A DNA stretch of 48,718 bases, taken from Turicibacter sp. Its GTDB lineage: Bacteria > Bacillota > Clostridia > Lachnospirales > WQUN01. Below are positions 1 to 9,375 of the stretch, one piece after another. The number at the start of each line of letters is the position of its first letter. Within the stretch, counting starts at the first letter, position 1. Both the position numbers and the translations under genes were made by a program. The stretch is taken from assembly GCA_009778175.1 (NCBI GenBank), contig WRKH01000320.1, positions 1 through 48,718 of the forward strand. The letters are read 5' to 3'. The notes under the pieces are model-generated. The model was given only the letters and a program-made list of their open reading frames with translations, made no database searches and was not told the DNA's origin.

Positions 1-68
1 AGCCATTTATGTGTCTTTTTTATGATATAACGCTTTATGCGGCGGTTTGTGCTGTTAAATTCAGACAA
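1..68 (-). CDS. Start of an unidentified protein (partial, cut by window edge)
   Basis: Downstream of the GAP1-like gene a strong AAGGAGG site sits 7 bases before a TTG codon at 68-66. An open frame then runs to the window edge and encodes a very basic start, MSEFNSTNRRIKRYIIKK. Only about 22 residues are visible, so no family can be assigned. The spacing, strand and ribosome site match the other genes of this operon, so it is probably the next operon member. An ATG is absent; TTG starts are also inferred for four other genes in this window. Confidence 0.5.
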   Translation of the reverse strand, partial: MSEFNSTNRRIKRYIIKKTHKW

Positions 69-80
69 TGTTGCTCCTCC

Positions 81-2042
81 TTAATTTTTTGGTTGTGATA
101 GGTCTAAAATCCAATTGTGTCCCATTACAGGTGAGCTGTTCTTCCACTCACCATAACGAAACTTGTTATATTCAAAAAGTGTCCCAAATCCATTATAATA
201 TCCAAATTTTGATTTAGAATGACCACTTACACCACCCACGTACCAATAGCTATCGTCAAAACTTGCCATTGTCATTACATCAGATCGTCCACTATCATCG
301 GGAATCCATCGTTCAGGCTCGTTGGCTTTTATGACATTGCTAGATTTTAGAGGGCTAGGGTTTCGAGGGAGTTCATTTTTAAAAATTCCTTTCATTTTTT
401 CTATTCTCTTACCAAAAGGAGCGCCGTTTACCCATTTTCCAGCTCGATAGTCGTTGTCAGGGGAAATCATAACGCCCCAACCATTAGCGTTACCGTAAAT
501 ATGTTCAAATTCGCCGATATAACGGCTTCCGTCTCCAAAAGTCCACATTCCCCAATTACGGTTTTCGTCTCCGAAAGTCCATATTTCCCAATTATTGGGA
601 TTACTCTCAATAATCAAACCAAAATAGTAAACCATTCCCCTACTACGTGTCTCCACTTGCAGGTTGCCGTAATATGGTTGCGGTTGGTTTTGCGGTGCTA
701 TTTGCGGCGGATTTGACACACTTTGCGGTGGTTGTTGTGGTGTGATTAGCGGTGCTTGTTGTTGCGGTTGTGCGACAGGTTGCTTGGTTTGCGGTTGCGG
801 TGCAGCAGATTGTGGCTTGATTTGCGGTTTTGGTGCTGGCTTTGGCGGCGGTTGTGGTTTTGGTGATGGCGTGGATTTTGGCAGTTCTTGTTTTTGAGAC
901 ATCGGAGCAGGTTTTACAGGCTCGGCTTTTGTGGATTCCGCTACTTTTGGAACTTCCGCAGTCTTTTCAGCTTTTGAAACTTTCGCTTCCGTAGATTCAG
1001 CAACTTTTTTAACTTCCGCTACTTTTGGAGCAGGCTTTACAGGTTCGACTTCCGTAGATTCAGCAACTTTTTTAACTTCCTCTACTTTTAGAACTTCCTC
1101 AACCTTTTCGACTTCCTTGGGTTCTGCAACTTCGACTTCTTCCGTAACCTCTTCAACTTCCGTAATTTCAGGGGCTTCCTCTTCCACTTCTGGATTTATA
1201 TAACTTTTATAACACCCCAACAAAGACTCCACATTGCCAATTTTACCCTTAACAACATTTTCATATTCCTCGAAAAATTTATCCCTCTCGCTTTCCTCCT
1301 TAACACCAACAATCCATTCTACATACTCCGCCAAATCGTCCTTTGCGTCAAATTCCGTGCCGTCCTCTTCTACAATGACCAACTTGCCCTCGTTACGTTT
1401 ACTCACGGACGATAAGGCAATCAACCCCAACCGATAATCCGATTTTAACAGCGTTTCCGTATCACAGGAAGTAACAAAAGAGGTCGTTGTCCGTAAACCA
1501 ATCGGCAGGTATGTAAATATCTGCTTTGCGTATTGCCTAAATATTTCAAATTGTCCGCCGCTGCCGTTATTGTCATTGTTATCGAGAGCAAAGGCAACGG
1601 CGATTTTCTTGTCCTTTTCCGAGTGCAAAATATGGATTACTTTGTGCAAAATATCACTCTTAATGTCATACGTACCAGACCCAGCGGTGCGGTTAATGTC
1701 TCCGCTTTCTCGCAAGGCGTTTATATCGTCTTGATTGGCAAAATCGCTTAACATCTCATCAAAAAAATCGGCTTTTATAAAATCGTCGCGACGATATTTG
1801 TGCCATTTCACATGATTATAAAACGCACCTCTGTCAAAATTATTGTCTGCTGCATATAGGCTGAAAATAGTAGTAAATGACAGGCCATCGGAAACTACTT
1901 TGTAAGTAAATAACGGCTCTGCCCAGTCAGTGCCAAAGTTATTGATTTTCTGCATATATTCACTTATTTGCGGAGTGCGCGGATTGTCGTCCTGATAGAG
2001 TAACCCATAGCTTGTCCCACTGTTTCCAAATACAAATTCCAT
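81..2042 (-). CDS. GAP1-like (GTPase-associated) protein with Pro/Glu-rich linker and MORN-like C-terminus
   Basis: 653 aa. Residues 1-285 form a globular region beginning MEFVFGNSGTSYGLLY, with a later YLPIGLRTTTSFVTSCD stretch. Both resemble the N-terminal domain of GTPase-associated protein 1 (GAP1-N) families, which are usually encoded beside a TRAFAC-type GTPase, as here. Residues about 284-460 are a low-complexity linker: first Glu/Val/Lys repeats (VEEV, KKVAEST), then Pro/Gln/Lys-rich sequence. Residues 465-640 contain MORN-like Y-x-G-x-W/F units (for example SRYIGEFEH, YRAGKWVNG, FRYGEWKN). An AGGTGG site precedes the ATG. It follows the GTPase gene after 15 bp, so the two are co-expressed. 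I infer a cytosolic scaffold or GTPase partner. The GAP1 assignment rests on recalled family features and needs a profile search; the MORN-like part is clearer. Confidence 0.6.
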   Translation of the reverse strand: MEFVFGNSGTSYGLLYQDDNPRTPQISEYMQKINNFGTDWAEPLFTYKVVSDGLSFTTIFSLYAADNNFDRGAFYNHVKWHKYRRDDFIKADFFDEMLSDFANQDDINALRESGDINRTAGSGTYDIKSDILHKVIHILHSEKDKKIAVAFALDNNDNNGSGGQFEIFRQYAKQIFTYLPIGLRTTTSFVTSCDTETLLKSDYRLGLIALSSVSKRNEGKLVIVEEDGTEFDAKDDLAEYVEWIVGVKEESERDKFFEEYENVVKGKIGNVESLLGCYKSYINPEVEEEAPEITEVEEVTEEVEVAEPKEVEKVEEVLKVEEVKKVAESTEVEPVKPAPKVAEVKKVAESTEAKVSKAEKTAEVPKVAESTKAEPVKPAPMSQKQELPKSTPSPKPQPPPKPAPKPQIKPQSAAPQPQTKQPVAQPQQQAPLITPQQPPQSVSNPPQIAPQNQPQPYYGNLQVETRSRGMVYYFGLIIESNPNNWEIWTFGDENRNWGMWTFGDGSRYIGEFEHIYGNANGWGVMISPDNDYRAGKWVNGAPFGKRIEKMKGIFKNELPRNPSPLKSSNVIKANEPERWIPDDSGRSDVMTMASFDDSYWYVGGVSGHSKSKFGYYNGFGTLFEYNKFRYGEWKNSSPVMGHNWILDLSQPKN

Positions 2043-2057
2043 TACAAACCACCTATT

Positions 2058-3698
2058 TTATATAACGCCATCGACTTTTAGGATACGCAGGAAAGCTAAG
2101 CCGTTTAAGAAGCCTTGTTTAGCCAGCCTATCATTTTTTTCTTGTGGTGTTTCTGGTTTTTCTTCTCCTTTTGTGAGTCTGCTCTCTGCTGGTCTTCCAT
2201 ATGGCGAAGTAGGGATAAAGCAGATTTTTTTGTCCTGGTAACGCTTGCTAACGGTACTTACGAGATCGGGAATTTTCCTTCTTAGGAATTTTTCCGTATT
2301 CTCTGTAACAATTTTCCAGTTATCTTCGTTCCATTCGCCGTCTTCCCCATATATGTCCGATTCCTTCAGCTGATTGGTTTCGACTAGATTGTTTATTTTG
2401 TCTACATTTTTGTCTCCTTCTCCTGCATAGGCATCAAATTTATTTGCCAAAAATGTTATGCTCCGCAAATTTTTTTCTTTGGGTTTAGTATAACCAATAT
2501 GTTTCTCAAATTCCTTGATTAAATGTGTTTCTTCGTACAAATTATCCTCCTTGTAATCTTCGCCTAGCCTTTTCAATACCTGCGATGGATCCAACGCACA
2601 TATAAGATGCCTACTTTTATGGAAAATTCTGCGATCATCTCGTGCATAATTACTTCTCTGGTCATTCTTCACACCGTCTTTATTGATAAACGCCTCCCCT
2701 GGATAATCGACAAAGACGTAAATAACATTGTTTACCAAGAATGATAGAATGGGAGCACTCCCCCTTTCAATAAACGGAGTTTTATTAGGAGCATAGCCAT
2801 CCTTGTACTCCTCATAGTTAATCTCAAATGGAGTTAAATCGTCGTCAAGGGTAAGTGTTTGGATGTCAAAATGATCGCTTGTACGGGTAAACGGCGATTC
2901 GTGTATTGTACAGTAATATAGGGCAAGTAGTATCGAAGTTTTAGCCGCATACGCCGAGCCAAGCATTGTAATGGGAACTATTTTAAAATAGCCAAACTCT
3001 AACGGAAGTTTATGCCCACAATCCCTGCAAATTTTAGATTTTTCCTCCATCTTTCCACTGTTCATGTTAAAAACAAACATTGCATCTGGTACACGATATT
3101 CTGGTTTCTCTTTATTTTCCTGACTACAATACATTCTAACATACAGCTCTTTGCTTTCAGTTTGATTCTTGAAAATGTGTAGCAATATTTCAATCAAACC
3201 TCTTACGGCAGGCGATACAATATTAAAATCCTGTTGGTTTGGGTAGCATCTACGCCAAATCGGTTTAATGCAGTTGTCTATTATTGTTGAGTCGTTGAGG
3301 ATTGGTGCATCGTGGAGTACATTTCCGTCAGTTGCGTATTCGTTAAGTTTTTTCATAAATGCTTTAAAATTTTCTCTATGTTGGAGAGGGACGTTTCGCC
3401 TTACGATATAATCAAAAATTTCCTCGTTCGTGAGTTTAAAAACGTAGTATTTATTGAAATCTCCAGCGTATCCTCCTTTCTCACCCGTTTCTAGTTGAAT
3501 TTGAGAATCGCTGACTCGGTCTAACGAAAGGATTGCCTCCTCGTCAATGTAGTATTTAAACTCAAATTCGTACGTTTTGAGATTGTTCATGATTTCGTCA
3601 TTGGGCGAGATTAGCGGTTTAACATACTCCGAAAAGTCAAACGCTACATCTCGTGCAATGAAACTTTCGCCGCAATTTGGGCATATTATGTCATACAT
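2058..3698 (-). CDS. TRAFAC-like GTPase with split zinc knuckles (DO-GTPase type)
   Basis: 546 aa, ATG preceded by AGGAGG. The C-terminal half has GTPase motifs in order: a P-loop-like GSAYAAKTS (247-255), a G3-like DYPG (331-334) and a G4 NKFD (419-422). The usual P-loop glycine before Lys is Ala, which is uncommon and may affect nucleotide handling. Two CxxC knuckles, C6-C9 at the N-terminus and C224-C227 just before the GTPase domain, could form one zinc site across about 215 residues. The intervening residues 20-210 are unrecognised. In other bacteria, TRAFAC or double-GTPase proteins are encoded beside GAP1-like, tubulin-like and VWA genes, the same set as here. I infer a cytosolic regulatory GTPase at the core of this operon. 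Confidence 0.65.
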   Translation of the reverse strand: MYDIICPNCGESFIARDVAFDFSEYVKPLISPNDEIMNNLKTYEFEFKYYIDEEAILSLDRVSDSQIQLETGEKGGYAGDFNKYYVFKLTNEEIFDYIVRRNVPLQHRENFKAFMKKLNEYATDGNVLHDAPILNDSTIIDNCIKPIWRRCYPNQQDFNIVSPAVRGLIEILLHIFKNQTESKELYVRMYCSQENKEKPEYRVPDAMFVFNMNSGKMEEKSKICRDCGHKLPLEFGYFKIVPITMLGSAYAAKTSILLALYYCTIHESPFTRTSDHFDIQTLTLDDDLTPFEINYEEYKDGYAPNKTPFIERGSAPILSFLVNNVIYVFVDYPGEAFINKDGVKNDQRSNYARDDRRIFHKSRHLICALDPSQVLKRLGEDYKEDNLYEETHLIKEFEKHIGYTKPKEKNLRSITFLANKFDAYAGEGDKNVDKINNLVETNQLKESDIYGEDGEWNEDNWKIVTENTEKFLRRKIPDLVSTVSKRYQDKKICFIPTSPYGRPAESRLTKGEEKPETPQEKNDRLAKQGFLNGLAFLRILKVDGVI

Positions 3699-3731
3699 AT
3701 TAAAACCTCCTGTTATTTGTGATTTTTGTTG

Positions 3732-4232
3732 CTAAACACCGAATACATTTCTAAGCACAAAAAGGATAAGTACCGATGCTGTTAAAAATACATAATGGAA
3801 CTTATGAGAAAGCCCAAGTGCCGTTCTTGAATATGAGGTAGCCGCCAATAAAACTAATGATACAACGAACGACCAAAACGGACTTAGTAATGGCAAAACC
3901 CTAGGTTGCCGAGTAACTCCTCCTGCACGCTCAAAAAATTCCCAACTAGCTGGACTACCTGATGGCATATTCGCCCAAGTAAAGGGTCTGCCAGTATATG
4001 GATTTATCAGCACTTCTCTTACTACATAAAAGTCGTTGAATATAATGAGAAAAAGTGCAAAGGCTGCTATTGAGGCTATAACACCAATAACCTGCATACC
4101 TGTTCCAATGTAGCCATCCTCGTTGAAGACCGCTACAAATGGAACTACAATGCAACATAACACAAATCCGATAGCCAGTAACAGCCCTAGAAAAAAACTT
4201 CCACCTGTGGCTGTCGTTATGATAATAATCAA
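3732..4232 (-). CDS. Small polytopic membrane protein, unknown function
   Basis: 166 aa when started at TTG 4232. The open frame extends to an ATG at 4250, but that ATG-AAA-GGA-GGG stretch is itself the ribosome binding site (AAAGGAGGGG, 5 bases before the TTG), so the TTG is preferred. About four hydrophobic segments are visible: near residues 2-30, 42-65, 112-130 and 142-163. The loop in the middle holds NPYTGRPFTWANMPSG. No family is recognised. It lies between the protease and GTPase genes, with gaps of 33 and 39 bp, and probably acts at the membrane with them. Confidence 0.6.
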   Translation of the reverse strand: MIIIITTATGGSFFLGLLLAIGFVLCCIVVPFVAVFNEDGYIGTGMQVIGVIASIAAFALFLIIFNDFYVVREVLINPYTGRPFTWANMPSGSPASWEFFERAGGVTRQPRVLPLLSPFWSFVVSLVLLAATSYSRTALGLSHKFHYVFLTASVLILFVLRNVFGV

Positions 4233-4271
4233 TGATTCCCCTCCTTTCATCTAATTTTTTGCATTGCCAAA

Positions 4272-6845
4272 TTACGGATTATGAACAAAATCAAAATCCT
4301 GGAAGAAGAACCATTCTCCCACGAAATGGGCTCTTATCCTAAACGTGTAAGTTTCGCCCACTGTCAAAAATGAATTGACATTCGGCAGGAGGGGGGTTGC
4401 TCGCCATTCACTCCCGGCGGATAGAATCCAGTTATCGCTAGACCACTCTGCTACTACATTGCCATCGGTATCGCGCATTTGTGCGGTATATCTTATATCA
4501 TATGCTCCTGTCGCACTCAAATTTATAGGGAAATGCTTATCTAGCACATTGGTATCATCGTTAAATACGTATCTAAAAGCTGGTTGTTGGAAATTTATCC
4601 CAAAGTCAACGGCTCTTACTGCATGGGTAAAATCAAACTCCCATCGAAACGCACTAACTTCGCCACCTGAAAAAACTTCTCCTCTTACTATGAAAGTGTA
4701 TTGTTGGTGGTTTGTCATATTCCCAAGAACAGCCAATCGCCTAAATGTTCTTAGATTATCGGTACTTCCAGCGGCGATAGTAAAACCATCGTCCCACCTC
4801 GCAACAATATCTCCACTTGCATCCAGTAACCTTGCCGTGTACCTCACATCATGCTCCCTCGTTGCACCCAAATGAAATGGGAATAGTAAATCTAACGTAC
4901 CAGCTTCGTGATCCAACTCATAACGCTGAGGTAGCCTTTCAACACTCATTCCAAAATATGCGGCAGTGCCTGGCGTTACGGCTGGCGGCGGTGCTTGTAC
5001 TGGCGGCGGCGTTGGTGTTATTGGCGGTGGTTGGTTGGTTTGCCCTGGAACAGCCAAGCCAAGATTTAGCACTCCTGCTCCGTATCGTGCGTTATTCCAG
5101 CCAGCAGGCACATCAACATATCTTTCAAAATTGCGTGTTAATGCTGCAGGGCTTATATCTGGATTTACCAACATATACAGGGCAATCGCCGCCGAAACAT
5201 GAGGGGCTGCCATTGATGTCCCTGACATAGTGCCGAACCGCCCATTGGGGAGCATACTATTGATATTAGAACCTGGTGCGGCTACATTTACCACTTCGCC
5301 CCAATTTGTGAAACTGGTAGGATTGTCGTTTATATCCGTGGCGGCAACGGTCAAAGAGCCAAAACTGCCAGCAGGGGACACTCCATTTGCATCAAGAGTG
5401 TTGTTGCCTGCCGATGCTACAATCATAACGCCAGCCGCCGTTGCCCACATAACGGCATTGTCAAGCGAATCCGAACGTGCAGGTTGCCCACGAGCATTAA
5501 GTGTACCTAAACTTAAATTTATGACATTTGCACCATTTTCAACTGCCCATTGAATACCTCTTGCCGTTGTACCAATACGATTGCCCTCTCCCAAGACTCT
5601 AACTGGCAAAATGTACACGTTTAGCCCACTAGTTATATCTGCAATAACCCCAGCAACATGAGTACCATGTCCTTGCGGATCGCTTGAGTCTGCGTTATTT
5701 CCGATAGCGTTCCAGCCAGGTAAAACTCTGCCTTGCAATGCTGGGTGGTTCGCATCAACCCCAGTATCCAAAACAGCCACTACAATTCTGTTTTGATTCT
5801 GCCCTGATTGGTGCAAATGCTCTACAAAAGACTCCGCATTTATCCTATGTCCGCCCCAAGAAACAAATCCGTCTGTGAATGGCAAATATTCTAGCGGTTC
5901 TATTTCATAATCAAAGGGCGGCAGATAAGTGTCAAACTCAACCCAAACTACATCTTCGAGAACAAATAGATAGTCAAATGCACTCGAAGCATTTTCAACC
6001 GTTGGAAATTGCAAAACATATATCCCACTCCGTATTTCTTCAATGTCTATGGGTGATAATGCCGAAAAGTCCACAGGGTTGCTAACCATAACCAACAGAC
6101 TGTCAGAAAGGAGTTCCTCATCGTCAGGAACTCGACTAACCAGCCGATTGATTTCGTTATCGTCCAAATCCGAGCCGATGGAAGATGTGTCGTCATCAAT
6201 GCCCACAATTCCGATAAAGGCTATTAGTACAATGGATGCCACCAGCGAAACCATGTTTAGCGAAACCCCTATACGCCCAATTTTTCCTAATTTAGGGCTT
6301 GGTTTTATCGGATTTTCATCGATTGAGGCATCGGTATATTCATTATTAACCGCTTCCGTTTCCCTGTTGGCCGCTTCCCTTTCTCTAGCCTTTCTTTCGG
6401 CAACAATGCGACTATAATCAAAGTGGTATTCTTCTCGATACTTAATAGCATGAATGATTCCTATTATCGCCAAAATAATTATTGGAATTATAAAAAACAT
6501 TCCAAAAAAGAACATCATAATCGGCAAAAGAATAGCGAGTCCGCCAAAGAATATAAAATAACTCTCAGCAACAGCCTTTGCCTCGGTCTCGTGTTCCAGC
6601 TCATCGCAACAATACTCCCTGCCGTGCTTTCTTCTGGAAAAAATAGCCAAAACTATCCCTGCTATTGCCATAATCACGATAATTATGGAAAGTGCCAAAA
6701 ATGCTTCAATAAAGAACGCTATAATTAGCAAAGGAATAGCAATCCCTCCTAGGGCTAACGAAATTTTCGCATTTGTTTCGGCATATCCTGCATTTTTTCT
6801 ATTGTTTTTTAGTTGTTTGCAATAAGGACATATAATACTTGACAT
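4272..6845 (-). CDS. Membrane-anchored subtilisin-family (S8) serine protease
   Basis: 857 aa. The start is MSSIICPYC at 6845, which follows AAAGGAGTAAG; an in-frame ATG six codons upstream lacks a good site. It begins with a CPYC zinc knuckle (a CC pair follows at 79-80), then two hydrophobic hairpins (about 28-70 and 95-135) and another membrane segment at about 193-215. Residues 240-305 look like an inhibitor I9-type propeptide. The catalytic domain has Asp360 (VLDTGVD), His393 (GHGTHVAG), oxyanion Asn481 (ASAGNN) and Ser544 (GTSMAAPHV), so the triad is complete. A Pro-rich linker (about 602-625) leads to two similar beta-sandwich-like repeats (about 627-735 and 740-857). Topology puts the zinc knuckle and the 135-190 loop inside and the protease outside, if five segments are right. 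It is the most obvious effector candidate of the operon. Confidence 0.85.
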   Translation of the reverse strand: MSSIICPYCKQLKNNRKNAGYAETNAKISLALGGIAIPLLIIAFFIEAFLALSIIIVIMAIAGIVLAIFSRRKHGREYCCDELEHETEAKAVAESYFIFFGGLAILLPIMMFFFGMFFIIPIIILAIIGIIHAIKYREEYHFDYSRIVAERKAREREAANRETEAVNNEYTDASIDENPIKPSPKLGKIGRIGVSLNMVSLVASIVLIAFIGIVGIDDDTSSIGSDLDDNEINRLVSRVPDDEELLSDSLLVMVSNPVDFSALSPIDIEEIRSGIYVLQFPTVENASSAFDYLFVLEDVVWVEFDTYLPPFDYEIEPLEYLPFTDGFVSWGGHRINAESFVEHLHQSGQNQNRIVVAVLDTGVDANHPALQGRVLPGWNAIGNNADSSDPQGHGTHVAGVIADITSGLNVYILPVRVLGEGNRIGTTARGIQWAVENGANVINLSLGTLNARGQPARSDSLDNAVMWATAAGVMIVASAGNNTLDANGVSPAGSFGSLTVAATDINDNPTSFTNWGEVVNVAAPGSNINSMLPNGRFGTMSGTSMAAPHVSAAIALYMLVNPDISPAALTRNFERYVDVPAGWNNARYGAGVLNLGLAVPGQTNQPPPITPTPPPVQAPPPAVTPGTAAYFGMSVERLPQRYELDHEAGTLDLLFPFHLGATREHDVRYTARLLDASGDIVARWDDGFTIAAGSTDNLRTFRRLAVLGNMTNHQQYTFIVRGEVFSGGEVSAFRWEFDFTHAVRAVDFGINFQQPAFRYVFNDDTNVLDKHFPINLSATGAYDIRYTAQMRDTDGNVVAEWSSDNWILSAGSEWRATPLLPNVNSFLTVGETYTFRIRAHFVGEWFFFQDFDFVHNP

Positions 6846-6894
6846 AAAACTTACTCCTTTCAATTTTGATTATTGATAATCTGCATTTGAGAGA

Positions 6895-7542
6895 CTATTG
6901 CACATTTATCGAATCAACCACATACATCAACTGAAAATTACCAACACTCGAGTCTAAATAATACTCACTACGATCACTGGGCAATAAAGAATATACCTTC
7001 CTACCGCCCAAATCCGTCTGCATTATCACTCTCTTTGTGCCGCTTTTGTTGATTTTTATCTTTTTGACGATCTCCCGTTTGAAGAGACTTATCCTTATCT
7101 CTTCATCATCACACGAAACTTTCCTTACTGCCGTATCCGCCGCCACCTTCCTTGCAAAGCTGTGGAATATCGTACCGCTCTGATGTATAAAGTAGAAAAA
7201 ATACAAGCAACCTGTCTGTGTAATTTCCACATCGCACTCGGATCTTATGTGATTGCCTGAATTATAGCTATATGTCGATATACCATCGTACTGCCCACCA
7301 TTTGCCATAAATGCTTCGTAAGTATGTTCTTTCATGCCGCGAAACATATACGAAGTAATGGAATCCTGCGTAAATAATGAATGTTCCATTATCTCACTTT
7401 CATCGACAATTCGGTGCAATAACTGCAAGGCTGGTTGGGGCTCCTCGTTAATAATCCAGTCCCATCTAAACCGAAATATCGGCTTTTTTTTGGAGTTTTG
7501 CGATAACGTGCAACTTATGTTTCTTATGATGTTTTTTTCCAT
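6895..7542 (-). CDS. Unrecognised 215 aa protein
   Basis: Starts at ATG 7542 (MEKNIIRNISCTLS) behind AAGGGGGAAACC. An upstream in-frame extension would overlap the previous gene and is rejected. No signal peptide or membrane segment is visible. It has mixed alpha/beta composition with many aromatic residues (FRFRWDWI, CLYFFYFIHQSG). No motif of a known enzyme was found. It lies 16 bp after the 595 aa gene and 49 bp before the protease gene, so it belongs to the operon. Function unknown. Confidence 0.7.
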   Translation of the reverse strand: MEKNIIRNISCTLSQNSKKKPIFRFRWDWIINEEPQPALQLLHRIVDESEIMEHSLFTQDSITSYMFRGMKEHTYEAFMANGGQYDGISTYSYNSGNHIRSECDVEITQTGCLYFFYFIHQSGTIFHSFARKVAADTAVRKVSCDDEEIRISLFKREIVKKIKINKSGTKRVIMQTDLGGRKVYSLLPSDRSEYYLDSSVGNFQLMYVVDSINVQ

Positions 7543-7558
7543 GGTTTCCCCCTTAATT

Positions 7559-9346
7559 TTACTGAAAATCCCAATACTCGCTAACAAATTGAATACCCTT
7601 TATTTGAAATTCACCGAAATCTTGGCTAATTTTTGGTTTTCTGGAAAGGGCTGAATTCGGTGAAAAACTCAACGCAGAAGCCAAGTTAGCGGTAAATTCC
7701 TTTTCCGTGCCACTGTCAACGTACTCTTTCTCCCACTTCTCTAACTTTTTCAAAAACTCCTCGTCCTCCGCAAGCCTCAAAACCTTCGATATTGTATAGC
7801 CCTTGACCTCGTTCAGTTGCACATCAAAATCATTGCTGTACTGATAGGCCTGCAATTTCCGTTTCAAATCCTTGAACTCTTCAACGTGGCTAGTAAATAC
7901 GGAATAATCAGGAATCATCGAGGGGTTAATTTTCGTTTTTAAGGCGTTCCAGTAATCTAGCTTGGTTGACAACTCTTCGTTTTTGAGAAATCGCTTGACA
8001 TAACCCTCCAAAATATCTGTAAGGTCATACTCCGAGCCGTCAATCTGCCTTTCAACGAACTCCTTGTATTCCACCGCCGCCTTCGAGACCTCGTCCTGAA
8101 TCTGCTTGATAAACAAGTCCACGCCCTTAATTATCATGTCCATCAAGTTGTCATGCCGATATACCGACACTTTTGTTACCAGTTCGCTTGCCCGTTGTGT
8201 ATAATCGTCCTCTTGCGAAAGATTTTTTAGGGCGTTTGCATTTGCAAAGGTAATCTTACAAGAAATTTCGGCGGCACGATAACCCTCCCTGCCAAACATC
8301 AGCTTACACGCTTCGCTAAACGAATAATAGTCTGGGAATTTTATCTTGGATTTTGCCGTTATGGTGGGCATTGCGGTAATGGCAGCCTCCAAAGTCTCCT
8401 GAAAGGATTGTACATCACCCAGCGGAATGTCGATTTTACTTGCTTCTTCTTTCACTCGCCCAATTGAGAGTTCCTCAACATTATCGCACAGCATGGTCAG
8501 CACATAAGCGACAAAATCTCGCCGTTTATCACTAAAAATAGCGGAGATCGATTGCCAAGGAAAGCGTGATTTATCTTTCACATAATCTTTGTAGCTTCCT
8601 TCTACTGTGGATTTGAGAAGCGAACGAGTATCCTCTTCCTCTTTGTGGAAAGTTTTGGCAGAATGGGCGTGGGAAGATAAAACCACAGCCGCCACAATCG
8701 AACCAATTAGAGCCTCTTGGTTTTCAGGCACGATGTCTGCACCGCTTAGAGCCTCTTGGTTTTCAGGCACGATGTCTGCACCGCTTAGAGCCTCTTGGTT
8801 TTCAGGCACGATGTCTGCACCGCTATGACCGTAATCACAGGTAAAGACAAAAATATTGAAGTCGTTCTTTTGGATTTTATTTAGAAAAGCCACTAAATCA
8901 GGGTCATCGCTGTCGATTTTGGAATCCACGACAATAATAACGCTTACTTTATAATCATTGTCATATTTAACGTCTCGCTCGATGTTTTCGAGGTATTTTA
9001 GCGTTTCGTCGATATCAAATTTAACACTGTCGGAGTTGATTTTGGCACTATCGGAGTAGTATAACGTAAGCAGATAGTGTATTTTTATGTTTGGTTGGAG
9101 TAGTGTGTCTTTTATTTTACGTTTTGCCTGAATTACCTTGCTTTTAACGTCTGAAATGTCGTTGATAGTGTAGTTGTAGTTGCCCTTGCCTAAATATCTG
9201 TCCAGTAGCGAGTCTAGCAAATTTTGGTTATCGACCAAGGAAAACGCCTCGTCCACGATAAATAGCGGATAATACGATTCGTTATCGAACTCTCTTTGTT
9301 TAGTGCCAAAGGCTTTGTTATAGCATTTGTCAATCAAGTCAATCAT
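7559..9346 (-). CDS. Unrecognised 595 aa cytosolic protein with triple 13-residue repeat
   Basis: ATG 9346 follows AAAGGAAT. The N-terminal 170 residues alternate strands and helices (YYPLFIVDEAF, YKVSVIIVVDS, FNIFVFTCDYG) like a Rossmann or VWA-type fold. A degenerate VWA is possible, although the DxSxS metal site is absent. Next come three identical copies of the 13-residue unit SGADIVPENQEAL (about residues 175-213), encoded by a perfect 39 bp tandem repeat. The remaining 370 residues are helical, Lys/Glu-rich and probably coiled. No signal peptide. Placed between the tubulin-like genes and the protease side of the operon, it may link the two. Function unknown. Confidence 0.7.
   Translation of the reverse strand: MIDLIDKCYNKAFGTKQREFDNESYYPLFIVDEAFSLVDNQNLLDSLLDRYLGKGNYNYTINDISDVKSKVIQAKRKIKDTLLQPNIKIHYLLTLYYSDSAKINSDSVKFDIDETLKYLENIERDVKYDNDYKVSVIIVVDSKIDSDDPDLVAFLNKIQKNDFNIFVFTCDYGHSGADIVPENQEALSGADIVPENQEALSGADIVPENQEALIGSIVAAVVLSSHAHSAKTFHKEEEDTRSLLKSTVEGSYKDYVKDKSRFPWQSISAIFSDKRRDFVAYVLTMLCDNVEELSIGRVKEEASKIDIPLGDVQSFQETLEAAITAMPTITAKSKIKFPDYYSFSEACKLMFGREGYRAAEISCKITFANANALKNLSQEDDYTQRASELVTKVSVYRHDNLMDMIIKGVDLFIKQIQDEVSKAAVEYKEFVERQIDGSEYDLTDILEGYVKRFLKNEELSTKLDYWNALKTKINPSMIPDYSVFTSHVEEFKDLKRKLQAYQYSNDFDVQLNEVKGYTISKVLRLAEDEEFLKKLEKWEKEYVDSGTEKEFTANLASALSFSPNSALSRKPKISQDFGEFQIKGIQFVSEYWDFQ
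8709..8824. repeat. In-frame 39 bp tandem repeat, three copies
   Basis: Three contiguous copies with unit starts at 8709, 8748 and 8787; no mismatch was seen. The last copy ends one base short before the sequence diverges. The unit is 13 codons, so gain or loss of copies keeps the frame. It encodes SGADIVPENQEAL on the minus strand. Perfect identity implies recent expansion. Confidence 0.95.
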
Positions 9347-9375
9347 AGTTGATATTCCTTTCGTTTTTGGGTTTT

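Noticed and set aside
931-1203. Thr/Ser-rich plus-strand frame opposite the Glu/Val linker
   Set aside because: Antisense shadow of a repetitive linker; no ribosome site.
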